From positions 1 to 64,000 of the forward strand of contig CAVWYD010000004.1 of NCBI GenBank assembly GCA_963759055.1: a stretch of 64,000 bases of DNA, read 5' to 3'. The DNA is from Thiosocius sp963759055. GTDB lineage: Bacteria > Pseudomonadota > Gammaproteobacteria > Chromatiales > Chromatiaceae. Of this stretch, positions 1 to 10,879 are shown one piece after another; positions within the stretch are counted from its first letter, which is position 1, and every line of letters begins with the position of its first letter. The position numbers and the translations under genes were made by a program. Below the pieces are notes generated by a model. It did not search any database and had not been told where the DNA came from. It saw only the letters and a list, made by a program, of their open reading frames with translations.

Positions 1-1
1 C

Positions 2-2838
2 CTTTATTATCCGCCGGTCCTGGCTACCGCAGGACTCACGGCGGCCTCTCCGGCGATCAGCGAGGCGGCGAATTGTGCCGCCAACGGCAACAATGCCTGC
101 GCCTTTGCCGCACTGGACAAGGTTCCGCAGACACAGCGTGACGCCCAGTATCTGTTGCTGCGATCGACGGTGCTTCTGTCGGCGGGCCGGGTGGATGAGG
201 CGCGTGCCGAAATCGATGCCGCCCTGCAACAGGATGCGAACTCAGGTGCCGCTTATGCGCTGCGCTCGGTGATCGCGGTGGCGTTGAACGACAACGAGGC
301 GGCACTGGCCGATGCCCGTCGGGCCGTCGAGCTGAGTCCGCAATCGGCAGCCGCAACGATCGCGCTGTCGTATGCGCTGCAGGCGAATCTGCAACTCGAG
401 CCGGCGCGCACCGCGCTGCTCGAACTGGTGGGCCAACAGCCCGATGATGCCCTGGCCTGGGCACGCCTGGCAGAACTTCACCTGATGCTCGGCGACCGTA
501 GAGAGGCCAGCGCCGCTGCGGAACGTGCCGTGGCGCTGCAGCCGGGATTGGGCCGGACCCAGAGCGTGCTCGGGTTCACGGCACTCGCGGCCATCGATAC
601 CGCACGGGCGCAGGCCGCCTTCGAAGAGGCGGTGGCCCTGGATTCAGCTGATCCCCTGCCGCGCCTCGGTCTCGGTCTGGCGAAGATCCGCCAGGGCAGG
701 CTGGACGAGGGTCGGGCTGACCTCGAGGCGGCGGTCGCACTGGATTCGAACAACGCACTGCTGCGCGCCTACCTCGGCAAGGCCTATTTCGAGGAAAAAC
801 GCGGTCCGCTCGACGCCACCCAGTTCGAGGTCGCCAAGGAACTCGATCCGCTCGATCCGACCGCGTATTTCTACAATGCGATCCGTCTGCAGACCGAGAA
901 TCGGCCGGTCGAGGCGCTGCGTGAACTCGAGGCCTCGATCGAGCGCAACGACAACCGCGCCGTTTATCGCAGCCGGCTGTTGCTGGATCAGGATCGGGCG
1001 GCGCGGGGTACCAGCTCAGGCCACGGTGTTACAACGATCTCGGCTTTAGTCAGCTTGGAATCAATTCAGCCGCGCAGTCCGGTGACGCAGGATCCTGGTA
1101 ATGCCTCCGCGCACCGTTTTCTTTCCGATACTTATCGCGACACGAGCGGACGCACCGAGATCTCCCGGGTCAGCGAGCTGCTGCAGGCGCAGATGCTGCA
1201 GGACGTCAATATCAACCCGGTCCAGCCGAGCCTCAGCGAAACCAACCTGAACATCGTGACCGACGGTGGCCCGGCAAGGTCGGCTTTAATGAGTTCACAC
1301 CGCTTTTCGAAAGAAATCAGGTGCGAGCCGACGTCACGGCGGCTGTAGGCAGTAACGACACCAAGGCGATCGAAGGAGTGATATCAGGCATCTATGGACC
1401 AGTTTCGGTGAGCCTTGGCGGCTTCGATTTCGAATCGGAAGGTTTCCGGTCAAACAATGATCTTGATCACAAGATCGTGAACCTTTATGGCCAGTGGGCT
1501 GTATCACCTGTCATCAACATCCAAGCCGAGTATCGGCATCGGGATACCAAGCACGGTGATTTGCGGCAGAATTTCGACTTGGAAGACTTTGATGAGACCT
1601 TCCGGAGTAAACTCGACGCCGATATTTGGCGCCTCGGCGGACGCATTTCGCCGACGTCGAGTTCGGATGTGCTCCTCTCGTATATCCATTCCGACGTTGA
1701 TTCGAGTGAACAGGTGGTGCCGTTGGAAATCCCTGACGTTATCACTGTACGAGAGGATGGCAGCCAGAACGACGAGGCAGACCAGTATGAGGGCCAGTAC
1801 ATCTACCGAGCCGACCATTTCAACCTGGTGGTAGGTGCAGCGCACGCCGATGTAGACATCGACGGGAAATTCGAATCGACCGCGACAATCACCATAGTGC
1901 CCCCTGATATTACATTCGATGATGTGCAGGTGTTCCCGACGAGCTCTGAAACCAAGGATACACGGGGGTATGCTTACGGCAATGTGCATCTCTTCGATAC
2001 GGTGCTTGCGACGCTCGGCATGAGCTATCAGGACTACGATGAAGACCTTGACAGTGACGGGATCACCAATGATTTCGACAAGTGGAATCCAAAGCTTGGC
2101 ATCCGCTGGGAAATGACCGAGACATTGGCTGCGCGTGCCGCCTATTTCAAGGTGGTGAAGCCGGTGCTGGTCAGCAATCGCACGTTAGAACCGACGCAGG
2201 TCGCGGGATTCAACCAGTTTTTCGATGACCCAGATGCGACCCGCTCGGAACGGTACGGCGTAGGATTGGATTGGCGGCCATTGTCCGATCTGCACATCGG
2301 CGGCGAGTTGACCAAGCGCGACCTGGAAAGCCCTATCATCGACTTCACCGAATTAGAAGTCGAATACGAGGATCGGGATGAGTGGCTTCACCGTGTCTAT
2401 GCGTTCTGGACACCGACAGACCGCTGGTCTCTGAGCGGCGAGATCGTCTACGACAAATTCGAAAACCAGAATAACTCCTTGGCCGCTGATATCGTACCGG
2501 ACAGGGTGACTACCTGGACCCTTCCGATCAAAGCCACCTATTTCGATCCAAGCGGCTGGTTTGCGGGTGCCGGTATCACCTTCGTGGATCAAGAGGTGAG
2601 GCGCGACAGAACACTGTCTTCCCTGGCCCAGGGTGACAGCAGCTTTACGCTTGTCGATGCAACTGTTGGGGTGCGGCTACCGAAACGCAGTGGCCTGATC
2701 AGCTTGTCGGTTCAGAATGTCTTCGACGAAGACTTCGACTATCAGGACAACAGTTACCGAACCTTCAGTGACCAGCCTTATGTCGGTCCATATGTCCCGG
2801 AAAGGACCATCATGGCGAGTTTCACTGTAAACTTTTGA
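2..2838 (+). pseudogene. TPR-repeat protein fused to TonB-dependent receptor-type barrel, 5' partial, frameshifted
   Basis: The reading frame is open from the first base of the window, so the N-terminus (a FecR-like domain in relatives known to me) lies outside. Codons up to about 950 encode TPR-like helices (alternating A-x-x-x-L/Y patterns, for example AVELSPQSAAATIALSYAL and AVALDSADPLPRLGLGLAKI). From about 1380 to 2838 the protein is a beta-barrel rich in alternating aromatic strands and ends SFTVNF with a terminal Phe, typical of outer-membrane proteins. A local frame excursion exists at about 1015-1085: the peptide YNDLGFSQLGINSAAQS is readable only in another frame. A base is missing near 1273, which is why the last 1.5 kb sits in a different frame. 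All segments align end to end as one protein, so the parts belong to one gene. Family function is unclear; surface binding or export is likely. Indels may be assembly errors. Confidence 0.7.
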
Positions 2839-2989
2839 GAAAGATGTGGCTTGGCAATGCCGGACTATTCCCAGGTTTACTTACGACAGCAGGCAATGCG
2901 TCGATTTATCCTGGGAAATCGGGGCAGTAACATTTGACGGCAGGGCAGAGGAAAATATCTCTGCAAAATTGTGAACCGGAGAAATAGCT

Positions 2990-3962
2990 ATGAAAATAAG
3001 TGCTGAGATTCAACGCGTAGGGACGTGCGCCATGCTGCTGGCGATGGCCAGCGCATCCTGGGCGCAATGTGAGACCGATGGCAGCCTGACCGGTGCGGCG
3101 AGTGTCCTCGATCTGCAGGGTTACGGGAAATTCGATTGCACCGTAATTTCAGGTGACGAACAAGCAACAATGTTTGAAGAAACCAGTTTTATGGTGACAG
3201 GCATCGACCCAGTTAACGGCGGTCTCGAGTGGGAAGCCGATAAACAAGTTGACGTGATCTTTGTTGTAGCCAGTCTGGTAACGGATCGCGCTGTCTTTAT
3301 GACCTGGATCCCGGCCAAACAAGTGGTACGGGTCTGCAGCCGACCACCTACAAGGACATAGTCGCCTGCAGCGGATGGCTTGCCCGAGGTGGTCGAAGAG
3401 GTGGACGAGCCAATTACCAGTATCGCGGGTGGATGCGCGGCCGACGTAGACGACTTCGGCGTGCTACAGACCGCTATCTCAAGACACAACAACTCTTGAT
3501 TGTGTGTACGCTGTCGGAGACACGGCTACTGAAAATGACAAGATTGGAATCTGCGTAGAAGGTGGTACCGACGATATATCGGCTTGCGGTGGAGGCTGCC
3601 CGCCGCCAGTGGATACGGTGACCTTTCCTTACACTCCCGACGCTGACGTCTGCGCGACAGGCGAACCACGTCTAGACGGCGACACAACGGTCTTTCCTTT
3701 GGTATGCCGACCTTGTGCTTTGTCTCAGGAAATACCACCTGCGGGTGGAGAGGCGGCTTACTGTTGGGAAAGATCCCATCAGCGTGCGGTGTATGATCCT
3801 GAAAACAACCAGCTGCATTTTAACGACTACTTCATTCCGGTCAAGACGAAAGAGGAAGGGTCCCTTAGCTGGCGCTCCATTGAAGGTAGCACCTGTTATC
3901 AGATCACCACGGTAAAAAGAGGTAAAGTATACACGTACTGGACCCCTTCAGGTTGTCCTTAG
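2990..3962 (+). pseudogene. secreted cysteine-containing hypothetical protein, broken by frameshifts
   Basis: The start at 2990 is followed by a signal peptide (hydrophobic LLAMASASWAQ). The first stretch runs to a TAG at 3361. The same frame resumes from about 3371 to 3500 with a sensible sequence (DGLPEVVEEVDEPITSIAG), and the last part, 3504-3962, is in another frame and contains CVEGG, CGGGCPPP and CRPC cysteine motifs. Between 3300 and 3365 a third frame reads DLDPGQTSGTGLQPTTYKDI. The simplest reading is one exported protein of about 320 residues with at least three single-base indels. The stop codon abuts the repeat flanking the transposase at 4104. I do not recognise a family; the cysteines suggest disulfides in the periplasm or outside the cell. 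Confidence 0.5.
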
Positions 3963-4001
3963 GTGACAAACGCAGTGACTAAAGGGGTCGGTGACAAACG
4001 C
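3962..4001 (+). repeat. left REP-like repeat of the RAYT element
   Basis: The 12-mer GGTGACAAACGC occurs twice in direct orientation (3962-3973 and 3990-4001). The 21 bases 3981-4001 are the exact reverse complement of 4812-4832 on the other side of the transposase gene. Paired direct and inverted short repeats flanking a Y1-type transposase are the usual setting of REP-associated transposases. Confidence 0.75.
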
Positions 4002-4103
4002 GTCCTATTCTCAAAAAGGTGTCCAAGCGACCCTCGCATTCGAAGAAGACGATTAAACTGGTGAGACAGTCCAGGACGGACAATCCAGCGAAAGGAGATC
4101 GCT

Positions 4104-4808
4104 ATGCCTCGCAAGCCGCGGATGTACTTGGCCGGTGTGCCTTGTCATGTCGTGCAACGCGGAAACAATCGCGCTGCCTGTTTCTTCACTGACGACGATT
4201 ACGCTTTCTATCTCGAGGTCTTGGCGGATGCCTGTCGACGGTATCGGGTTGACGTTCATGCCTATGTGCTGATGACGAACCACGTCCATCTGCTGTTGTC
4301 GCCTCAGACCATCGACGGTGTGTCGCGTGTTATGCAGTCGGTTGGACGTCGATACGTGCAGTACGTCAACAAGCATTATCGGCGCTGCGGCACCTTGTGG
4401 GAGAGCCGGCACAAGGCGAGCCTGGTCGATGCGGAGCGGTATCTACTCGCGTGCTACCGGTATATTGAATTGAATCCCGTCACGGCCAGCATGGTGCCGC
4501 ATCCGGGAGATTACCGGTGGTCCAGCTATGGCGCGAACGCATGGGGCAAACGCGATGATCTTCTGTCGCCGCATGAGTTGTACCTTGCGCTCGGCGCAGA
4601 TGCATCCATGCGTCGAACTTGCTATCGCGAACTCTTTGCGAAGCATCTCTCGAGAGACACGGTGCATCAGATCCAGACCGCGTTGGATTTCTCGATGCCG
4701 TTGGGTAATGACCGATTCAGGCAACAGATCGAACGAGAGCTTGGTCGATCGATTGGCCAGGCAAAACGCGGCCGACCGTTCGCGCGGCCGGCTTCGGAAT
4801 GCGAATGA
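4104..4808 (+). CDS. REP-associated tyrosine transposase (Y1_Tnp, IS200-like)
   Basis: A 234-residue protein of the TnpA_REP/RAYT group. The N-terminus MPRKPRMYLAGVPCHVVQRG is typical of the family. The HUH metal-binding signature is HVHLL at about residue 61 and the catalytic tyrosine is probably in the RRYVQYVN helix at about residue 80-85. The start is supported by a strong AAAGGAG site 6-7 bases upstream. The gene is intact although both neighbours are frameshifted. It would nick and join single-stranded REP DNA; the flanking perfect inverted repeats are its likely substrate. Confidence 0.93.
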   Translation: MPRKPRMYLAGVPCHVVQRGNNRAACFFTDDDYAFYLEVLADACRRYRVDVHAYVLMTNHVHLLLSPQTIDGVSRVMQSVGRRYVQYVNKHYRRCGTLWESRHKASLVDAERYLLACYRYIELNPVTASMVPHPGDYRWSSYGANAWGKRDDLLSPHELYLALGADASMRRTCYRELFAKHLSRDTVHQIQTALDFSMPLGNDRFRQQIERELGRSIGQAKRGRPFARPASECE

Positions 4809-4811
4809 TTG

Positions 4812-4832
4812 GCGTTTGTCACCGACCCCTTT
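4812..4832 (-). repeat. right inverted repeat of the RAYT element
   Basis: Exact reverse complement of 3981-4001 over 21 bases, starting 3 bases after the transposase stop codon. It reads GCGTTTGTCACCGACCCC followed by a short T run, so it might also act as a weak terminator element for the transposase. Confidence 0.75.
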
Positions 4833-4919
4833 TTGAACGGGTGTTTTCTCGTTTAAAATTCCTATTTAATGCAGTAGCCGTGACACCGGCGTGATCGCGA
4901 TCTTCAAGGAACACATGCG

Positions 4920-7637
4920 GTGAAGCGCCTCATCAACTATGCCGCCGACCACCCCTGGATGGTCCTCCTGGTCCTCGGCATCCTTTTCGCTACTCTCTGT
5001 TACCCAACTCGGCCATCTCCGCATCCTGGTCACCGCCGAGAGCATGCTCGAAAAGGGCACGCCGGCCTGGGACTATTTCGTCGAGACGGAAGAGACCTTC
5101 GGCGCCGAAGACACGGCGATCGTCGTGCTGCGCGATCCCGGATATCTTCGATCAGGAAAAGCTGGTCCAGGCACGTCACGTACTGCGCGCCATCGACGGT
5201 CTGCCCGAACGTCACCGGCACCTCGAGCCTGTTCGATGCCAAGAACCTCAAGAACATAGACGACACCATCTACGTCAAACCCTATCTGGAAAGCCTGCCG
5301 CAGACACCGACCGAGGTGGCGAGCATCAAGGCGGAGGCGATCCGCAATCCGCTGGTGCTGGGCAATCTGATTTCCGCTGACGGTCAGACCATCGCGATCA
5401 ACGTCTTCTTCAAGCGCCCGCCGGGGGACGCCGACTTCGACCGCGTGATGACCGAGTCGATCGAGGCGGTCAGATCGCGCCGCTGCGCGAACACATCGAG
5501 ACCGTCTACCAGGTCGGGGTGGGCGCGATGCGCAGCGACCTGACGGCCAAGATCCGCGCCGATCAGCAGGTATTCCTGCCGCTCTCGGTGCTGGTGCTGC
5601 TGTTGACGCTGGCGTTGAGCCTGCGCCGCGCCACGGCGGCACTGATGCCGCTGGTCACCGCAGGGGTCAGCGTGCTCTGGACGCTGGGCTTCATGGGCTG
5701 GCTGGGGATCCCGGTCAATATCATGACCTCGATCGTCCCGGCCCTGGTGATCATCATCGGCTCGACCGAGGACATCCACCTGCTCGCCGAATATGCCGCC
5801 GGGGTGCGCGACGGCCTGGGCCGGCGGGCGGCGATCGGGCGCATGGCGGACAACATGGGTGTTGCGGTGCTGCTCACCTTTGTGACCACCTATCTGGGCT
5901 TTCTGTCGATCGCGCTGAACGATATCCAGCTGCTCTACCAGTTCGGCCTTGTAGCCTCATCCGGCCTGTTCTTCAACTTCGTTATCACGGTGGTCCTGGT
6001 GCCGGTGATGCTGCGCTTTATCGGCCACCGCAAGGCGAGAGCGGACCGGCCGCGGGCAGGCGCAGAGCTGGTTCCAGCGCTGGGCGGTGGCTCTGCTGCA
6101 GGCGGCACAACGCCGCACGCCTCGCGGTGCTCATCACGGCCGGGGTGCTGGTGATTGCCGCGATCGCCGCCGCGACCCAGCTGCGGATCAACAATAATCT
6201 GCTGGACTACCTGGATCAGGAATCGGAGCTGCGCACGAACTGTCGACCGCATACATGATGAGCTGTCCGGTGTGCACTCGTTCTCGATCGTCGTTGATTC
6301 GGGCATCGACAATACCTTCCTGCAGGTCAGGTACCTGGAAGAGGTGCTGAAGATCCAGGCCTTCCTCAACGAGATGCACGAATTCGATCGCTCTTTCTCG
6401 TTCGCGAACTTCGTCGCACTGGTCAATACCGTCATGGAAGGCGAGAACGACGAAGACTTGTGGCTGCCCGAGACAGACGACATGGTGCGCGAGTACATGT
6501 TGTTCATCCGACACAGTGACGTCGCGGGATTCGTCTCCGAAAATTATGACCGGGCACGGATCCTGGTAAGGCACAACATCAGCTCGTCGGATGTTCTGAA
6601 CCGTGCAATCGCCGAACTGCAGGCCTATGTCGATACCAATATCGATCCGGCACTGCGGGTCGAGATCACCGGCAAGTCGGTGTTGTCCAACAAGGCGGTC
6701 GAGGAGATGGCGCGCGGCCAGCTGCAGTCGCTGCTGCTGGTCGGCTGGTGTCATCGTGGCGCTGGTGTCGATGCTGTTTGTCAGCCTGCGCGCCGGCATC
6801 ATCGCGCTGCTGCCGAACCTGTTCCCGGTCGCGATGCTGTTCGCGGTGATGGCGCTGGCCGGTATCCCGCTGAACGCCGGCACCAGCATGGTGGCGGCGA
6901 TCGCGCTGGGGATCTGCGTCGACGACACCATGCACGTGATGTCGCGTTTCCACGAGGAACTCAAGCGCCAGGAAGATCGCATGGCGGCGCTGATGGCGAT
7001 GATCCGTGCCGAGGCCGTGCCGATCTTCGCCACCTCGATCGCGCTGGCCGCCGGCTTCGCGGTGTTTGCGACCTCGAGCTTTCAGCCGGTGGTGAACTTC
7101 GGCCTGCTCAGCGCCATGGTGATCCTGGTGGCGCTTTTGGCCACCTTCGTGCTGACGCCGCTGCTGCTCGGCTCGAGCGAGCTGCTGACGGTCTGGGATC
7201 TGTTGTCGTACAAGGTGCAGAAAGATGCCCTGCAACAGTCACCGCTGTTCCAGGGCATGCACATCTGGCAGATCAAGAAGATTCTGCTTGCCAGCGAGAT
7301 CCGCACCTTCGAACCCAAGGCGATGATCATCGAGGAGGGGGACGAGGGCAGGGAGATGTTCGTCGTGCTTGAGGGCAGTGTCGAGGCCCAGAAGCACAAC
7401 GATGACGGTTCGGTGAAGCATCTCAGATTGATGCAGGTCGGCGACCTGTTCGGCGAGGTCGGTCCCCTGTCCGGAGGCAAGCGAACGGCCGACGTGGTAG
7501 CGCTGGATCAGACCCAGGTCCTCGTGCTGAGCTGGTCGCGCATCGATCGGCTTACCAGGCGGTTTCCGATCCTTGCATTCCGTCTGTTTCGTAATCTGAC
7601 ACGAGATTATCGGCGCGCGGCTTCGTCAGACCAGTGA
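4920..7637 (+). pseudogene. RND-superfamily (MMPL) exporter with C-terminal cyclic-nucleotide-binding domain, multiply frameshifted
   Basis: Begins with GTG at 4920 behind AAGGA. The joined product would be about 900 residues: an N-terminal membrane helix (WMVLLVLGILFATL), a periplasmic loop, a first transmembrane block with the RND signature around GSTEDIHLLAEYA, a second loop, a second transmembrane block (ALGICVDDTMHVMSRF), then from about 7205 a CRP-like domain (EEGDEGREMFVVLEGSVEA; FGEVGPLSGGKRTADV carries the Gly-Glu and Arg of the phosphate-binding cassette). The frame changes near 5010, 5138, 5205, 5475, 6045, 6120, 6237 and 6750. Domain order is complete, so the gene is either recently inactivated or badly sequenced. 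The substrate is unknown; the fused domain suggests control by cAMP or a related nucleotide. Confidence 0.75.
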
Positions 7638-7720
7638 ATACCAGGTTGGCGTTGACAAGCAGCCGGCCTCTGCGAAGAGGGATGACGGCACGCGCTGAGC
7701 CGACCAGGCTTGCCTGCTGC

Positions 7721-8413
7721 TCAGCCCCGGCCCTGATCGATCAAAGCGAGGAGGCGCCCGATGTTGTCGCGTGCCTGGCCTTCGTAGCGCCGGTTGAAAA
7801 AGTCCGTCAGAAAGATCTTCGGACGCGCGAGCAGGGCCTCGAGGAAGGCCTTTTTGCCGCGGTAGTAATCCTCGTCCGGACCCTGGAACTCGGCCTTTAC
7901 CGCGACTGAGTCCTTTTCGAAGCATTCCCAGGGGCAGCCGAAGCTGGCGAGGTCGATATCGCAGATGAACCGGTGATCGGGGGCATCCGGCGTCCGGCTG
8001 TGCGTGGTCACCAGGATGAGGTCTGCCACGGCGCTAATGAAGCCGCTGTCCATCACCCCGGTCGCCAGCTGACGAAACAGCTCGGCGCTCTGCTGCTCGT
8101 TGTCCTTCACCCCTGGTTCATTGATGACGTCATGGAACCAGATGGCCATCTCGACCTGGTCGGGTTGGCGGATCTCTCCCGCGGCCAGGTCCAGCTGTTC
8201 GAGACAGTGCGCGAGGTGGCCCTTGTCGTGATAGTGGCGGTGCGGTTCGGCATAGCGCCGTGCCACCTCTTGCCAGACCGCGGCCGGATCGCTGTCTGCG
8301 CCGGGTTTCAGGCAGCGCTGCCACAGCGCGACGAAACGCTGCCTGAGCAGGGCATCGCGCACTATCGCGGTGGTCTGTGGAGTGCCGGTGATGTCACTGC
8401 GGTTCGTTGACAC
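7721..8413 (-). CDS. HD-superfamily metal-dependent phosphohydrolase
   Basis: A 230-residue cytoplasmic protein of the predicted HD-hydrolase family that includes COG4339 proteins. The metal ligands appear in RHYHDKGHL (about residue 60) and WFHDVIN (about residue 92), with a later VTTHSR and DIDLASFG providing the remaining conserved His and Asp. Substrate is unknown. It is convergent with the RND gene and lies alone. The start at 8413 has no strong ribosome site, so a nearby internal start is possible. Confidence 0.85.
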   Translation of the reverse strand: MSTNRSDITGTPQTTAIVRDALLRQRFVALWQRCLKPGADSDPAAVWQEVARRYAEPHRHYHDKGHLAHCLEQLDLAAGEIRQPDQVEMAIWFHDVINEPGVKDNEQQSAELFRQLATGVMDSGFISAVADLILVTTHSRTPDAPDHRFICDIDLASFGCPWECFEKDSVAVKAEFQGPDEDYYRGKKAFLEALLARPKIFLTDFFNRRYEGQARDNIGRLLALIDQGRG

Positions 8414-8633
8414 GGTTTTCTGCCCTGGCGATAGTCAGTAAGAGTTGTCTTTGCGCTGTACTCGCCAGAATCCTCGGTCTGTCGGCAGCCTTTGGTATTA
8501 TGATTGTGTCGGCATGCTAGTCTTCCCCTTGAGAGAGCTTAGACGGAACTTCGCGGTTCGTTCAAGGCGCCCGCGTCGATGCCAGGGTTCCGGGGTGTTT
8601 GTAAGGTACAGATAAGCATTGATGGAGGTGCCG

Positions 8634-9158
8634 ATGGACGTGTGGTTAAGGTTGGCGGGGCGCGTGATCTTCATCGTCGGGGTCGCCTGGTGCGCCCCGG
8701 GGGCTGCCCAGAACGAGCAACAGCCCACCGAGGGCGCGACGGCGAGCAGCGATCTCGATGTGATCGATTGGGGTTTGGCCAAGAAACGCATGAAGATGCT
8801 GAGCCAGATGGGTTATCACCCGTTCCTGATGCCGCTCATCATGGAGAACCGCGATGCCATCGGTCTGAGCAACGAGCAGGTCAAAGTTTTTCGAAAGTGG
8901 CGTAGCAAGTATCGCGTCCCCCTGATGCATGCTATGAACCAAATCCTTCAGGAGCGGGTCGCATTTCAACGCATTTCGCTGAACCCCAGGACGAGCGAGG
9001 ACGTACTGCTCGCGAAGCAGGAGGAAATTTTCAAGCTGCACAAAAAGGTCCTGAAATACCAGATTTCCTGCAGGCGTACGATCCTCGACACCTTCACGGA
9101 TGAGCAGTGGGATGAGTTCCGCTTTGTACTCACTGAAAACGGCTATTCATTGGATTGA
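8634..9158 (+). CDS. Spy/CpxP-like periplasmic protein
   Basis: The ATG at 8634 was chosen because GGAGG at 8624-8628 is correctly spaced. The product has a signal peptide (RVIFIVGVAWCAPGAAQ) and about 150 mature, mostly helical, charged residues. The segment IGLSNEQVKVFRKW followed by long amphipathic helices resembles the LTXXQ repeats of Spy/CpxP-type periplasmic chaperones and metal-stress proteins. Identification rests on this pattern only, so it may be another helical periplasmic protein. No linked regulator is visible. Confidence 0.6.
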   Translation: MDVWLRLAGRVIFIVGVAWCAPGAAQNEQQPTEGATASSDLDVIDWGLAKKRMKMLSQMGYHPFLMPLIMENRDAIGLSNEQVKVFRKWRSKYRVPLMHAMNQILQERVAFQRISLNPRTSEDVLLAKQEEIFKLHKKVLKYQISCRRTILDTFTDEQWDEFRFVLTENGYSLD

Positions 9159-9215
9159 TGCAACTTGTCGCGCATGTGGCAGGCGTCATAGATCAAGAAT
9201 TGAACAGGGGGCAGC

Positions 9216-10005
9216 ATGCAAGCTTGGCGAATCGGACTATTGATCTTTTTGTTCAGCGGCTCCGCGTTGGCGGTGATGCAGCAAGAGGAGTTAAGTTACA
9301 AAGACGGCGATGTAACGCTTAAGGGGTATCTGTTCTGGGATGATGCGTTCAGTGGGAAGCGCCCTGGCATCCTGGTGGCCCACGAATGGTGGGGGCTGAA
9401 TGATTACGCCAAGTTGCGTGCAGAGATGCTGGCAGAGATGGGCTATGTGGCTTTTGCAGCCGATATGTACGGTGAGGGGAGGAAGACCAGGCATGCGGAC
9501 GAGGCCAAGGGGTGGATGCAGCAGATCACTGCCAATGTTGAGACTTGGCAGCGCCGTGCAAACCTCGCATTGGAGCAGTTGAAATCTCATCCGAATGTCG
9601 AATCCACGAAATTGGCCGCGATCGGCTATTGCTTCGGCGGGGCTACCGTGATGCAGCTGGCCTATCTGGGCGCCGATCTCGACGGTGTGGTGTAGCTTCC
9701 ATGGATCACTGCCACCGGCAACCCCTGAACAGGCCAGCAAGGTCAAAGCGCGGGTCCTTATCGCCCATGGTGACGATGACAGCTTCGTTCCGCCAGAGCG
9801 CATAGAGGCCTTCAAAAAGGCGTTATCCGAAGCGGGAGTCGACTGGGAAATGGACATCTACGCCGGCGCGCGGCATTCGTTCACCAATCCATATTCAGGC
9901 GGTTATGGCATGAACGGCCTTGCATACCAGGAGCAGGCCGACCGCCGCTCGTGGTTGAGGATGCTGGCCTTTTTCGAAGAGCTGTTTGAAGAAGAGCCGC
10001 TGTAA
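9216..10005 (+). CDS. exported dienelactone hydrolase family protein (one-base insertion)
   Basis: Signal peptide (IGLLIFLFSGSALA) followed by an alpha/beta hydrolase of the DLH family. The nucleophile is Cys in GYCFGG, the acid is Asp in HGDDDSFV and the histidine is in GARHSFTNP. The frame breaks at 9694, where GTGGTGT is followed by AGCTTCCATGGA; removing one T gives GVVSFHGSLP and a continuous 262-residue protein. The single defect at a simple site is more likely a sequencing error than decay. It would hydrolyse carboxylic esters or lactones in the periplasm. The alternative start is unlikely because the signal peptide begins at 9216. Confidence 0.85.
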
Positions 10006-10329
10006 TCTCCCGCACGCCTCCGCTGGTCGGCGCTGGTCCTGGTGCCATCCAATCGCAGGCCCGCACCAGCCGGGTGCACGAAGCCCTCTGCTCGCATCGA
10101 GATGGGGCGGGGCTGGCGCTGCCGAAGACCCAGGATTGCTGGGTCGGCGCCGGATTCGTGCGTGTAAACGACCTCGGTATGTATCTTGCAGCCGATTTTG
10201 TTGCAAAACTCGCCCAGTTTAGTTGGTCCGAATTGATCACGCGCCTGTCTGGCGCTGCACTGCCTGCTGCCGTGGTGACGATGAGACCTGTGCGTTACAG
10301 GTACTAAACTCTGTTTTTCAGGCGCAGCG
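10006..10329. other. non-coding spacer with a small hairpin
   Basis: No credible gene is seen between the dienelactone hydrolase and the glutaminase fragment. A short palindrome (GACCCAG, 5-base loop, CTGGGTC) lies near 10124-10142. It has no T run and I assign no function. Confidence 0.4.
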
Positions 10330-10623
10330 ATGATCAACAAAGCCCTCCAGCTGTCTCCGGTTCAGCAATATCTCGAACGACTTCACGCGGAACTGCTGGA
10401 GATAACTGCAGGCGAGCTAGCCAGTTACATTCCCGAGCTGACAATTGCTGATCCTTCCTGGCTGGGCATTGCACTGGTCACTGTCGATGGTCATGTCTAT
10501 CAGGTCGGGGATTCCCGTCAGAGCTTCACGATTCAGTCGATCTCCAAAGCGATAATCTATGGCCTTGCTCCGGAAGACCGTGGTCTCGACTACGTGGTTG
10601 AGAAAGTCGGCGTGGAATGTTGA
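10330..10623 (+). pseudogene. glutaminase, N-terminal fragment
   Basis: The 97 residues match the beginning of the serine-dependent glutaminase family: helices with YIPELTIADP, then SRQSFTIQSISK, where the Ser and Lys of the SxxK catalytic motif sit. In full proteins the next block begins VGVEPSG and continues for about 200 residues. Here the frame stops right after KVGVE and the following sequence in all frames is unrelated. The truncation point coincides with the left side of the accessory zone, so it probably marks an insertion or deletion breakpoint. The fragment would not be functional. Confidence 0.85.
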
Positions 10624-10879
10624 ATTGCGTGCTCATTTGACCCGGATTTGCATACTTGCGTGGACCACCTCGAGTCATGCATTTCTTCAAGGTTTCAAAT
10701 AGATGGAGTTTCGTCGTCGGGTCAAGCCTCGATGCAAAAGTGGTTCAATGTTCAGTGCAATTTAACAACTCCGATTCACGCTGAACCAGGACATCACTGT
10801 GTCCGCGGAATGGGCCGCTTTTTACCCACAATACTGTTAATGGCTAAATCAGCGGCGCGGACTTTTGCGTCCGCTAAAC

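Larger units (their letters stand above)
3981..4832 (+). mobile_element. RAYT/REP element: transposase gene between perfect 21-bp inverted repeats
   Basis: The unit consists of the inverted repeat 3981-4001, the transposase gene 4104-4808 and the inverted repeat 4812-4832. The left repeat begins immediately after the stop codon of the preceding broken gene. The right repeat lies about 90 bases upstream of the RND transporter start. RAYTs are normally single-copy, domesticated relatives of IS200/IS605 transposases that act on REP palindromes; whether REP copies of this sequence exist elsewhere cannot be seen here. Confidence 0.7.
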
